From NCBI RefSeq assembly GCF_008065135.1, contig NZ_CP042914.1, positions 7,793,404-7,857,403 of the forward strand: a stretch of DNA of 64,000 bases, given 5' to 3'. Positions 1 through 7,946 of the stretch are shown one piece after another. The notes under the pieces were generated by a model. It was not told where the DNA came from and did not search any database. It saw only the letters and a program-made list of their open reading frames with translations. The translations under genes were made by a program, and so were the position numbers. The first letter of the stretch is position 1; each line of letters opens with the position of its first letter. This DNA comes from Roseimaritima ulvae (GTDB lineage Bacteria; Planctomycetota; Planctomycetia; Pirellulales; Pirellulaceae).

Positions 1-635
1 GCGCCGAAGATCTCTCGCAGGCTCGACCGGAATACAACCACGCCACTAATGCTTTGGTCACCGTCGGCCGCCGCAACTGGACGCGTGGGCTGTTCATGGA
101 CCGCCGCGTGTTCTTGACCGAATACGACCCGGCCGTCGATGACGAAGACGCCAGCGTGCTGACGCGGATCCTGCAAGCGGCGATTCCCGTGTGTGCGGGC
201 ATCAACCTGGAATACTACTTTTCCACCGTCGATATCGAAGGCTACGGCTGCGGTTCCAAACTGCCCCACAACGTGGCCTCGATGATCGGCGTGATGACCG
301 GTGCGGCCAGCGACTTGCGTCCCGGGCTATCGCAGCAGATGGTCGAAATCCACGAACCCATGCGGTGCCTGTTCATCATTGAAACGACGCCCGACAAGTT
401 CGACAGGATCCTGGAAAACAATCCCGGCATCGCGCGGTTGGTGCGAGGCAACTGGGTACAAGTGGCGCTGCTGGATCCCGCCACCTCCGCCATCGTGCGA
501 TACGTTCGCGGTCGCTACGAACCCTACCTGCCAGACGCCACCGACCTGCCCAAAGCGGACTGCTCGATCGACTGGTATCGCGGCCAACGCCAACACTTGG
601 GATTCGCCACCATCTGCTCTGAACCACAACCATGA
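1..635 (+). CDS. dabA: DabA (DUF2309) inorganic carbon uptake subunit, C-terminal part
   Basis: This is the 3' end of a gene that begins before the window; the reading frame is open from base 3 and gives about 210 residues. Stretches such as [34 protein letters not shown] and [19 protein letters not shown] match the C-terminal part of DabA/DUF2309, the soluble zinc-containing, carbonic-anhydrase-like subunit that works with a NuoL-like membrane partner to take up CO2/bicarbonate in an energised way. The zinc-ligand region lies upstream of the window, so catalytic residues cannot be checked. Its TGA overlaps the ATG of the next gene (ATGA, 632–635), which fits translational coupling with DabB. 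The assignment rests on recognised family motifs, not on a search. Confidence 0.88.
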   Translation, partial: AEDLSQARPEYNHATNALVTVGRRNWTRGLFMDRRVFLTEYDPAVDDEDASVLTRILQAAIPVCAGINLEYYFSTVDIEGYGCGSKLPHNVASMIGVMTGAASDLRPGLSQQMVEIHEPMRCLFIIETTPDKFDRILENNPGIARLVRGNWVQVALLDPATSAIVRYVRGRYEPYLPDATDLPKADCSIDWYRGQRQHLGFATICSEPQP

Positions 636-2026
636 ATTATCTCGAACTAACCTTTCAAACCCTGGGTTCGCTGGTCGTGGCCAGCCCGATGGTGTTGCTG
701 GCCGTGCTGGGCCTGACGGCTCTGGCGGGCCGCCCGCTCAGCGAGACCGGGGTTTCCCGCTGCACGCAAGCCGCCGTCTTGCTGGCCTTACTGCCGGCGG
801 TCGGCATTCTGGCGATCATGCTGGCCACCGACATCCGCTACGTGCCGATTGAACTGGGCAGCTGGGTCAACCTGCCCGAACAAGACTTTCATTTCCATCT
901 GAAGTTCGTGTTCGATCGACTCAGCATCCCCTTCCTGATCCTGTCCTGTGTGCTGTGTGGTGTAGTCGGCGCCTTCACGCGTCGTTACCTGCACCGCGAA
1001 CAGGGTTACGGACGTTTCTTTTTGTACTACGCGGTGTTCTTCTGCGGGATGGTGCTCAGCTCGTTGGCTGGCACGATCGAAACGTTGTTTGTGGGTTGGG
1101 AACTGGTTGGCCTATCCTCGGCCCTGCTGGTGGCTTATTTCCACGAACGCGTCAACCCGGTCCGCAACGGTCAACGCGTATGGTCGATCTATCGACTCTC
1201 CGACGCCGCGTTCCTGATCGCGGCCATCACCATGCATCACTGGACCGGCGAAGGCGACTTCGGGGGTCTGATGAGTTCGGGGGTGTGGCCCGAAGGAGTC
1301 GCGGCGGTGACGTCCAATCAAGCTCTGATCGTGGGCGGTTTGTTGCTGATCGCCATCGCCGGCAAATCGGCATTGTTTCCCTTCAGCGGCTGGCTGCCCC
1401 GAGCCATGGAGGGGCCGACGCCCTCGAGTGCGATTTTTTACGGAGCCTTATCGGTGCACTTGGGAGCCTACCTGCTGCTGCGACTGAGCCCGCTGTTGGA
1501 GGCGTCGCTGACGCTGCAGCTGATGGTCATCACCCTGGGCGGCGTGTCGGCGATCTGTGGAGCGGTGATGTCTCGCGTGCAGAACGACATCAAGGTCTCG
1601 CTGGCCTACGCTTCGCTGACGCAAGTCGGCATCATCGTGGTCGAAATCGGTCTGGGGCTGCGTTACCTGGCCTTGATTCACATCATCGGCCACGCCTGCT
1701 TGCGGACCATGCAGCTGCTGCGAGCTCCCACGCTGCTGCGTGACTACAACGAAATGGAAAACAAAATTGGCACCCGCTTGCCGCCCGGCAGCAGCCGCAT
1801 GGCACACCGCCTGCCACTGGCCCTGCAACGCTGGGGTTACCGCTTCGGCTTCGATCGCGGCTTTATGGACATCGCTCTGGATCGCTGGATCGTGGGTCCC
1901 TTTAGACAGACATTTACCTGGTTCGATGGCATCGAACGGCGGCTGACCGACAGCCTCTCGCACGAACCCTCGCGAGAATCGGATCGAGCCGAATTACATC
2001 CCGAAGACATCCACAATGCCGCCTAA
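632..2026 (+). CDS. dabB: DabB-like NuoL/MrpA-family membrane subunit
   Basis: This 464-residue polytopic protein belongs to the proton-conducting NuoL/Mrp antiporter family and is the expected membrane partner of DabA. The polar residues typical of the ion path are present: Glu157 in FVGWELVG, Lys245 in [14 protein letters not shown] and Lys321 in [16 protein letters not shown]. The later conserved HAxFK-type position reads HACLRT, so Arg takes the place of Lys. The protein is shorter than NuoL and lacks the long C-terminal lateral helix, as DabB proteins do. The start overlaps the dabA stop by four bases. It probably supplies the cation gradient coupling for carbon uptake; that role is inferred from the family and from gene order. 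Confidence 0.87.
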   Translation: MNYLELTFQTLGSLVVASPMVLLAVLGLTALAGRPLSETGVSRCTQAAVLLALLPAVGILAIMLATDIRYVPIELGSWVNLPEQDFHFHLKFVFDRLSIPFLILSCVLCGVVGAFTRRYLHREQGYGRFFLYYAVFFCGMVLSSLAGTIETLFVGWELVGLSSALLVAYFHERVNPVRNGQRVWSIYRLSDAAFLIAAITMHHWTGEGDFGGLMSSGVWPEGVAAVTSNQALIVGGLLLIAIAGKSALFPFSGWLPRAMEGPTPSSAIFYGALSVHLGAYLLLRLSPLLEASLTLQLMVITLGGVSAICGAVMSRVQNDIKVSLAYASLTQVGIIVVEIGLGLRYLALIHIIGHACLRTMQLLRAPTLLRDYNEMENKIGTRLPPGSSRMAHRLPLALQRWGYRFGFDRGFMDIALDRWIVGPFRQTFTWFDGIERRLTDSLSHEPSRESDRAELHPEDIHNAA

Positions 2027-2055
2027 CGTCACACCAAACGTCACCAAACATTTCC

Positions 2056-2122
2056 CGTAGCCGAACTCGCCAGAGTTTGGAAGTTACGCCGAGACGTCCA
2101 AAGTCTGGCGACTTCGGCTACG
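2056..2122. repeat. Palindromic repeat, family 1, between dabB and the second Nuo-like gene
   Basis: The left arm CGTAGCCGAACTCGCCAG and the right arm CTGGCGACTTCGGCTACG form a long imperfect hairpin. Related palindromes occur at 3783, 10177, 16528, 38615, 41198 and 61123, so this is a dispersed REP-like family. Here it lies in the 131-bp gap and is not needed to explain either gene. Confidence 0.85.
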
Positions 2123-2157
2123 CCCCGCGCCGCACAACCAGTACCCATTTAACCGTC

Positions 2158-3615
2158 ATGCCCGAACTTCACTTTCCCTGGATCGAAGTCTCCATATTGG
2201 TGCCATTGTTTGGCGCCTTGTGGCTACAGATCATCGGTAATCACCAGCACGCCTTGCGTTACGCCATCGGGATCTGCTCGCTGACGTTTCTGTTGACCGT
2301 CGGCGAACTACTGGACTTCGTGTCGCTCGGTTCCTTCGAAGCTCACGACCACTGGCTGTTCTTAGATTGGTTGTTTAACCGCGATATTTTTGTCGTCGAT
2401 GAACTAAGCGCCTTCCAACTGCCCTTGGCGGCGTTGATTTTTCTGGTCACGGTGATGTCGACCCTGCGCACCAAAGCGCCACGGTTTTCACTGCGGCTGA
2501 CGCTGATTTCCGAGACCCTGGTGCTGGCAACGTTCTCCTGCCGCACCTCCTGGACGTTGATCGCTCTGCTGATCGCTTCGGCCGTCCCGCCCTACCTGGA
2601 ACTGCGGCGGCGGCAACGATGCACGCGGATCTATGTGCTGCACATGTCCGCCTTTGCCGTGTTGCTGTTGGTCGGATACGGTTGGTTGGCGATGGTGGAC
2701 GTCACCTCCACGGCGGCCCTGGTTCCCGGGGCCCTGTTGACGGTCGCGGCGCTGCTGCGCAGCGGAATCTTTCCGTTGCACCTGTGGATCACCGCCATGT
2801 TCGAAAAGAACACCTTTGGCACGGCGATTTTGTTTACCACGCCGTTGGTCGGAGCGTACGCGGTGATGCGATTGGTGTTGCCGATCGCCCCCTCATGGGC
2901 CTTGCAAAGCATCGCCGTGCTGAGCCTGGTGACGGCCGTATATGCCGGCGGCATGGCCCTGATCCAGCGTGAAGCTCGCCGGATGTTTTGCTTCTTGCTG
3001 CTCAGCCAATCGTCCCTGGTGCTGGTGGGCCTGGAACTGGTCACGCCGATCGGGCTGACCGGCGCCCTGTGCCTGTGGCTATCGGTGGGCCTATCGCTGA
3101 CCGGGTTTGGGATCACGCTGCGGTGCATCGAATCGCGGATCTCGCGGGTCTCCCTGGCCGACTTTCACGGACTGTCGAAACAGATGCCGATGTTGGCAGG
3201 GTTCTTCCTGCTGACCGGATTGGCCGCCATCGGATTCCCGGCCACGATCGGGTTCGTGGGCATGGAACTGCTGATCGAAGGCGCCGTCGACGTGTATCCG
3301 CTGGTGGGCACGATGGTGGTAATCGCCGCGGCCCTGTGCGGCATCGCCGTCTTGTTGGCCTACTTCCGCATCTTCACCGGACACACCAACAACACCCTGG
3401 TGCCGATGCACGCCCGGCCGGCCGAACGGATGGCCGTGCTGGTACTGACCGTGTTAATCGTTGGCGGCGGCCTGGTGCCGCAGCCTGGCGTCGCCTCACG
3501 CTACCACGCCGCCAAAGAATTGACGCGGCTGCGGCAAAGCAACCCGATCACCCAGCATCAAGAAGTGGAAAAACCACCGCCAGAAACTCAGCCACAGCAG
3601 ACACCTGACAGCTGA
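2158..3615 (+). CDS. second NuoM/NuoN-like membrane subunit of the Dab locus
   Basis: About 485 residues with many hydrophobic helices, related to NuoM/NuoN/Mrp-type subunits (FVVDELSAFQLPLAALIF; LLRSGIFPLHLWITAMFEK). The start is placed at ATG 2158 because upstream codons in the same frame run through a palindromic repeat and do not look like protein. The usual helix-7 lysine is Arg201 in LLRSGIFPLH, and the glutamate normally found in the preceding helical hairpin is not evident, so proton conduction may be altered or lost. The last four residues (TPDS) and the TGA stop fall inside a heptanucleotide repeat array. Position between dabB and a SulP transporter points to an accessory subunit of the carbon-uptake system. 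The exact role is unknown. Confidence 0.75.
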   Translation: MPELHFPWIEVSILVPLFGALWLQIIGNHQHALRYAIGICSLTFLLTVGELLDFVSLGSFEAHDHWLFLDWLFNRDIFVVDELSAFQLPLAALIFLVTVMSTLRTKAPRFSLRLTLISETLVLATFSCRTSWTLIALLIASAVPPYLELRRRQRCTRIYVLHMSAFAVLLLVGYGWLAMVDVTSTAALVPGALLTVAALLRSGIFPLHLWITAMFEKNTFGTAILFTTPLVGAYAVMRLVLPIAPSWALQSIAVLSLVTAVYAGGMALIQREARRMFCFLLLSQSSLVLVGLELVTPIGLTGALCLWLSVGLSLTGFGITLRCIESRISRVSLADFHGLSKQMPMLAGFFLLTGLAAIGFPATIGFVGMELLIEGAVDVYPLVGTMVVIAAALCGIAVLLAYFRIFTGHTNNTLVPMHARPAERMAVLVLTVLIVGGGLVPQPGVASRYHAAKELTRLRQSNPITQHQEVEKPPPETQPQQTPDS

Positions 3616-3765
3616 CAGCTGACACCTGACAGCTCAAATCTCAAATCTCAAATCTCAAATCTCAAATCTCAAATCTCAAATCTCAAATCTCAAATCTCAA
3701 ATCTCAAATCTCAAATCTCAGATCTCAGATCTCAGATCTCAAATCTCAGATCTTAAATCTCAAAC
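3605..3765 (+). repeat. Heptanucleotide tandem array (CTGACAG, then CTCAAAT/CTCAGAT)
   Basis: A continuous 7-bp register of about 23 units: four CTGACAG-like units from 3605, then CTCAAAT and CTCAGAT variants from 3633 to about 3765. The first units contain the stop codon (TGA 3613–3615) of the upstream gene, so the array has overrun the gene end. Slippage would change the distance to the SulP gene at 3829 but not its frame. No coding function is seen. Confidence 0.95.
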
Positions 3766-3782
3766 GGCACCAGACCTTCCCC

Positions 3783-3808
3783 TCCAAAGTCTGGCGACTT
3801 CGGCTACG
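3783..3808. repeat. Half palindrome, family 1, upstream of the SulP gene
   Basis: TCCAAAGTCTGGCGACTTCG continuing into GCTACG is the same arm as in the element at 2097–2122, here without its partner. It ends 20 bp before the SulP start codon and may therefore occupy the leader of that gene. Confidence 0.75.
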
Positions 3809-3828
3809 TCCTCAAACTTCGAACTCCC

Positions 3829-5859
3829 ATGACCGCTCCGATCCCCCAGTCATCCGACATCCCTCGCGGCAACGCAGCGGGATTCGTCAAGTATTTCAAG
3901 CACGACTTTGTCTCCGGTCTGCTGGTTTTTCTGATCGCTTTGCCGCTGTGTTTGGGGATTTCCATCGCCAGCGGGTACCCACCGATCGCCGGAATTTTCA
4001 CCGCCATCGTGGGCTCGGTGGTAGCCACGTTGATCAGCAATTCGGAGCTGACGATCAAAGGCCCGGCGGCGGGATTGATCGTGATCGCGATCGGCTGCAT
4101 CGGCGAATTCGGCGGTGACGGGATGGTGGGCGGCTGGACGGAAGCCGACGCATCGGCCTACCAGGCGGCATTGGCGGTGGGCGTGGCGGCGGCGGTCTTG
4201 CAAATTTTCTTTGGCATCTTTCGCGCCGGGATTTTGGGCGAGTTCTTTCCGATCTCCGCGGTGCACGGCATGCTGGCGGCGATCGGTGTGATCATTATCG
4301 CCAAACAAATCCCCGTCGCCCTGGGTGTCAGCGCGTCGGGCGGCCCGATCGAATTGCTGCGAGAAATCCCCACCTTTATCGCATCGGCCAACCCGGCGAT
4401 CGCCGCCATTGGAGTGACCAGTGTGCTGATCATGTTCCTGTGGCCGTTGGTCGGAGCGAAAATCGGGTTCTGCAAAATTTTTCCTTCGCCGATGATCGTG
4501 CTGTTGGTAGCCATCCCCATGGGCATGGCCTTCGACTTGATGCACCCGCACTCGTACACGCTGCAAAATCATGAGTACCAACTGGGCGAAAACTATCTGG
4601 TCGATATGCCCGATCGCGTGTTTGGGATGTTTGATTCGATCACCCAGCCCGATTTTTCGGCATTGCAACAACCCATGGCTTGGAAATGGGTGTTCATGTT
4701 CTTCATCATCGGCAGCCTCGAATCGTTGCTCAGCGCCAAAGCCATCGACCTGATCGATCCCTGGAAACGCAAGAGCAGTATGGACCGCGACATGGTGGCC
4801 GTCGGTGCCGGCAACCTGTGCTGTGCGATGGTCGGCGGCCTGCCGATGATTTCGGAAATCGTGCGTAGTAAAGCCAATATCGACAACGGCGCGCGAACGC
4901 GTTTCGCCGACTTCTGGCATGGCATGCTGCTGTTGGTCTGCGTGGCCTTTATCCCCATGGTGCTGCACCGCATCCCCATGGCTTCGCTGGCCGCGATGCT
5001 GATCTATACGGGCTTCCGCTTGGCTCACCCCAGTGAGTTCCTGAACGTGTGGCGGATCGGCCGCGAACAACTGGTGATCTTTTGCGTCACCCTGGTCGCC
5101 GTGCTGGCCACGGACTTGCTGATCGGGATCGCGATCGGGATCGCCACCAAAGTTATTATCCACTTGGCCAACGGTGTGCCGCTGCGTTCGCTATTTGTCC
5201 CGGAAATTGAAGTCACCGAAGACGACGGACAAAACGTTCGCCTGACCGCTTACCGCTCGGCCGTGTTCAGCAACTGGATCCCCATTCGTCGCCAGATCGA
5301 ACGCCTGGGATTGCTGGAACGCAAAAACGTCGAACTGGATCTGTCGGAAGTGAAACTGGTCGACCACACCGTGATGGACAAATTGCACGAGCTGGAAAAC
5401 GATTTCGAACAACAGGGTTTGCAGTTCACCACCGTTGGCCTGGAAGCGCACCAACCCTTCGCGCAACACGCCCACTCCGCGCGACGCAAAGGCCTGTGCC
5501 TGGTGCAGCGACTGACCGTCACCACCGAACCCGACATTGAGCGGATGCTGGAAACCGCATTCATTCGCCTGGGCGCCACCGGATTCACTTCCCTGCCCTG
5601 TCGCGGCGTCGGACGCCATGAAATCCTTGGCAACGCCGCCGAAATGCGGCCCCAGGTGCGGATTGAAGTCATCGTCCCTCAACCAGCGTGCACGCAGATG
5701 ATGGAATACCTTCGGCGCGAAGTCCAACCGAAACACCGGCTCACCTTCGCGGTGGAAACAGTCCAAGTCTCGCGTCTGGATGCGTTTGTTCCGCTGGCCG
5801 AAAACAACCACACCACGGCCGCCCCAGACCACGACTCGCTGCAGCCAGCCCACCACTAA
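3829..5859 (+). CDS. SulP-family anion (probable bicarbonate) transporter with STAS and PII-like domains
   Basis: 676 residues. Residues about 20–450 form the SulP membrane core ([20 protein letters not shown] near the start; [26 protein letters not shown]). Residues about 458–545 look like a STAS domain ([20 protein letters not shown]). Residues about 565–655 resemble an SbtB/PII-like domain: [19 protein letters not shown], then [19 protein letters not shown], then [12 protein letters not shown], the order of elements seen in PII-like proteins linked to bicarbonate transport. Location next to dabA/dabB supports HCO3- as substrate, though sulfate or another anion cannot be excluded. A fused PII-like module would allow nucleotide or carbon-status control in cis; that is inference. 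The start is ATG 3829. Confidence 0.85.
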   Translation: MTAPIPQSSDIPRGNAAGFVKYFKHDFVSGLLVFLIALPLCLGISIASGYPPIAGIFTAIVGSVVATLISNSELTIKGPAAGLIVIAIGCIGEFGGDGMVGGWTEADASAYQAALAVGVAAAVLQIFFGIFRAGILGEFFPISAVHGMLAAIGVIIIAKQIPVALGVSASGGPIELLREIPTFIASANPAIAAIGVTSVLIMFLWPLVGAKIGFCKIFPSPMIVLLVAIPMGMAFDLMHPHSYTLQNHEYQLGENYLVDMPDRVFGMFDSITQPDFSALQQPMAWKWVFMFFIIGSLESLLSAKAIDLIDPWKRKSSMDRDMVAVGAGNLCCAMVGGLPMISEIVRSKANIDNGARTRFADFWHGMLLLVCVAFIPMVLHRIPMASLAAMLIYTGFRLAHPSEFLNVWRIGREQLVIFCVTLVAVLATDLLIGIAIGIATKVIIHLANGVPLRSLFVPEIEVTEDDGQNVRLTAYRSAVFSNWIPIRRQIERLGLLERKNVELDLSEVKLVDHTVMDKLHELENDFEQQGLQFTTVGLEAHQPFAQHAHSARRKGLCLVQRLTVTTEPDIERMLETAFIRLGATGFTSLPCRGVGRHEILGNAAEMRPQVRIEVIVPQPACTQMMEYLRREVQPKHRLTFAVETVQVSRLDAFVPLAENNHTTAAPDHDSLQPAHH

Positions 5860-5901
5860 GATACGCCTGACCTCACAGCAGTGAATTGTCATACGGCCAC
5901 G

Positions 5902-5930
5902 CTTCACCCTCCTTTTTAAGGAGGGTGAAG
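5902..5930. repeat. Hairpin of palindrome family 2 (CACCCTCC/GGAGGGTG), possible terminator
   Basis: CTTCACCCTCC pairs perfectly with GGAGGGTGAAG around a TTTTTAA loop. Variants of the same CACCCTCC element appear at 38701, 54137 and 62291, so it is a dispersed repeat that may also act as a terminator or mRNA end protector for the SulP gene. No U-tract follows, which argues against a classical intrinsic terminator. Confidence 0.75.
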
Positions 5931-6041
5931 GAAGATGTGTAGACACCAATGCCCCTGAAAGGGGGGGGGTAAATCGCCACCAAGTCAGGCGTCTCCTGAG
6001 CCCGCTTGGATCGCGTGGGGAGTTCACCGCCACAAAAAGGC

Positions 6042-6070
6042 TTGACGGGCGGACCTAACCCCACTACAAT
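6042..6070 (+). promoter_or_regulatory. Sigma70-type promoter, TTGACG-17-TACAAT
   Basis: TTGACG at 6042–6047 and TACAAT at 6065–6070 are separated by 17 bp. Transcription would start near 6077 and read into the lipoprotein and DUF1559 genes. Confidence 0.6.
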
Positions 6071-6141
6071 TCTGTGTAACGATATACTCTTTCAGGTAAC
6101 ACTCTGTTGGATGTCGATTAGCCATCCGCCTGGTGAGATGA

Positions 6142-6177
6142 CCCGTGTTTTTCCAAAAAACACTGAAAATTCACGGG
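6142..6177 (+). promoter_or_regulatory. Nested hairpin in the leader of the 6316 gene
   Basis: CCCGTG (6142–6147) pairs with CACGGG (6172–6177), and alternatively GTGTTTTT pairs with AAAAACAC inside (6145–6163). The two pairings share bases and are partly exclusive. It matches no riboswitch class that I recognise. Confidence 0.4.
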
Positions 6178-6315
6178 AACGCTTGAATTAGTGCGAACCA
6201 AAGTACAATTTCCTGAAGGCCTTACAGCCTGACACTACGGATACCACAACGGTAACCTGGCATTCCTTAGCTTCATACAGCTTTGGCCTTTTCACTACTT
6301 TTCCTGAGGTCTTAC

Positions 6316-6750
6316 ATGTTGTTGCGATCTGTCCCTGCGCTATTGGCTGGGCTTTTAATGATCGGGCTGGTCGGCTGCACGCCTTCAGTACCGGTACAAC
6401 CGGTTACGGGCGTGGTGACGTTAGGGGGCAAGCCGGTACCAGAGAAAACTCGTGTCAACTTCCATCCGGTCGACGCCACTGGGGAACCTGCCTCAGGGCT
6501 CGTTGGTCCCACCGGTCAGTACACGCTGTATACCGGTTCTGAGGGGCATGAAGGGGCATTAGTGGGCAAGTACAAGGTTTATGTGACTCCCGATAGCGAG
6601 GCCACGGACTACATGGAAGGGGGCAACCCCAGTGGAGCGCCTGGCATGTCCTACGGGCCTTTCCCGGCCGATTGGTGCCAGCCGGCAAAGACGCCTAAAG
6701 AGGTCGAAGTGGTCTCTGGCGAAAACCAAATCGACATCGAGATTCCATAA
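6316..6750 (+). CDS. Small lipoprotein, carboxypeptidase-regulatory/transthyretin-like fold
   Basis: 144 residues. ATG 6316 is chosen because a lipoprotein signal follows directly (hydrophobic core LLAGLLMIGLVG, then Cys) and CTGAGG stands about eight bases upstream. After the lipobox, the segment VTGVVTLGGKPVPEKTRVNF and the alternating GQYTLYTG strand pattern match the short beta-sandwich (carboxypeptidase regulatory-like) lipoproteins that are common in planctomycetes beside DUF1559 pseudopilins. It probably faces the periplasm or outer surface. It is likely co-transcribed with the pseudopilin 83 bp downstream. The molecular role is unknown. Confidence 0.75.
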   Translation: MLLRSVPALLAGLLMIGLVGCTPSVPVQPVTGVVTLGGKPVPEKTRVNFHPVDATGEPASGLVGPTGQYTLYTGSEGHEGALVGKYKVYVTPDSEATDYMEGGNPSGAPGMSYGPFPADWCQPAKTPKEVEVVSGENQIDIEIP

Positions 6751-6833
6751 ACCTGACACTATTTTCGCGTTTCGTTATTGGCCTGCGGGCGCATCCCCTT
6801 TTACCTGGCCTACGTCCTTCTGGAGTTTTCATT

Positions 6834-7856
6834 ATGAATCGTTCTACAAGCCCCCAACGCAGGGGTTTCACGCTCGTTGAACTACTGGTGGTCATCGCGA
6901 TCATTGGCGTCTTGGTGGGGCTCCTGTTGCCCGCCGTACAAGCTGCACGTGAAGCCGCTCGTCGTATGAGCTGCGGCAACAACATGAAGCAGATTGGTCT
7001 GGCCGCCCACAACTACAGCGACACCTACCAAACCCTGCCCTGGAACAGCGCTCCAGGTAACAGCTCGCACCCAGGTCACCCCCGTGGCCAATGGCAGCAA
7101 GTTTCTTGGTTGACCGCGATCCTGCCCTTCATGGAGCAACAACCGCTTTATGATCAGATCGATTTCAACACCGTAAATACGATGTCCGCGGCGGTTAATA
7201 ACCCGCTGGCACAGACGGTCGTCCCGGGCTACCTGTGCCCCTCCGATGCACAGGAAGAACTTCGCAATGGACAGGTACCGGGCTATCGCTGGGGAGCGAC
7301 CTCAACGGCTGCGGGTACGGACTACGTAGGCAACCTCGGTCATATCTGGGGTGGTTGGCGAGACTGCGGTGCGGTTCCGGAGTTCCCAGGACCGGCTACC
7401 GATACCAACCTGTTTGTTCGAGGCAGTGCGGGAACGCCCTGGGTCAACGGGGAATCGCTCAGCGAGCAATCACGATGCAATGGCGTCTTCAAGTACTACG
7501 GTTCTCGCCGATTTGCCGATGTCACCGATGGCACGTCCAGCACGATCCTGGCATTTGAAGAAATGCACTGGCGTGGTGGCAACGGTGGCCGATTCGACAA
7601 AAACCCCAATGACACGGCAGCCTGGATGAGTCCGCTGGCGGCCGTCAACACGGTCCGTAACCCCATCAACAACACCAACCCCGCCTGGCAACAGGGCGCT
7701 GGCGACCGGCGCTGTGCCGGCTGGAGCAGCAATCACCCCGGTGGTGCATTGGCGACGCGAGTCGACGGCAGCGTTGGCTTGGTCACCGAAACCATTGACC
7801 ATATCCTGCGTTATTCGCTCGGTGTTCGAAACGACGGACTGCCGATCAACGAATAG
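6834..7856 (+). CDS. DUF1559 family pseudopilin with H-X9-DG C-terminus
   Basis: 340 residues. The N-terminus carries a type II/IV prepilin cleavage and methylation site (RRGFTLVELLVVIAIIGVL): the prepilin peptidase would cut after Gly and methylate Phe, leaving a hydrophobic helix. The next segment (LLPAVQAAREAARRMSC) is the DUF1559 signature, and the C-terminal HPGGALATRVDGSV fits H-X9-DG. Such proteins occur in large numbers in planctomycetes and are thought to form secretion-related pseudopilus or surface fibres; individual roles are mostly unknown. A ribosome binding site GGAG lies ahead of ATG 6834. The gene is followed by a strong terminator. Confidence 0.92.
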   Translation: MNRSTSPQRRGFTLVELLVVIAIIGVLVGLLLPAVQAAREAARRMSCGNNMKQIGLAAHNYSDTYQTLPWNSAPGNSSHPGHPRGQWQQVSWLTAILPFMEQQPLYDQIDFNTVNTMSAAVNNPLAQTVVPGYLCPSDAQEELRNGQVPGYRWGATSTAAGTDYVGNLGHIWGGWRDCGAVPEFPGPATDTNLFVRGSAGTPWVNGESLSEQSRCNGVFKYYGSRRFADVTDGTSSTILAFEEMHWRGGNGGRFDKNPNDTAAWMSPLAAVNTVRNPINNTNPAWQQGAGDRRCAGWSSNHPGGALATRVDGSVGLVTETIDHILRYSLGVRNDGLPINE

Positions 7857-7887
7857 CGGTCACTCAAGTGCGCCACTAAACTCATGA

Positions 7888-7925
7888 ACGGAGTGACGGT
7901 TTTCCCGTCGCTCCGTTTTTTCTTT
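7888..7925 (+). terminator. Intrinsic terminator after the pseudopilin gene
   Basis: ACGGAGTGACGG and CCCGTCGCTCCGT form a GC-rich stem with a TTTT loop, followed by TTTTTTCTTT. It lies 32 bp after the stop codon and separates this unit from the redox cluster. Confidence 0.85.
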
Positions 7926-7946
7926 ATCCATCGTGGGTGACGTCCC

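Larger units (their letters stand above)
5860..6315 (+). other. 456-bp intergenic region with hairpin, promoter and long leader
   Basis: No convincing gene. It holds a perfect hairpin at 5902–5930 that could end the SulP transcript, a short G-run near 5965, a good sigma70-type promoter at 6042–6070 and a structured leader of about 240 nt that precedes the lipoprotein gene at 6316. Confidence 0.7.

Noticed and set aside
3605-3765. Heptamer array considered as CRISPR or iteron-type origin
   Set aside because: Units are 7 bp with no spacers, and there is no Rep/DnaA-like gene or DnaA box cluster next to it.
3850-5163. Long open frame (437 codons) antisense to the SulP gene
   Set aside because: Its His/Gln/Asp-rich translation is the usual by-product of GC-rich codon use on the opposite strand. 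The SulP frame is fully convincing.
6006-6191. A 61-codon open frame in the leader region
   Set aside because: It overlaps the promoter and leader hairpins, has no ribosome binding site and its translation resembles no protein.
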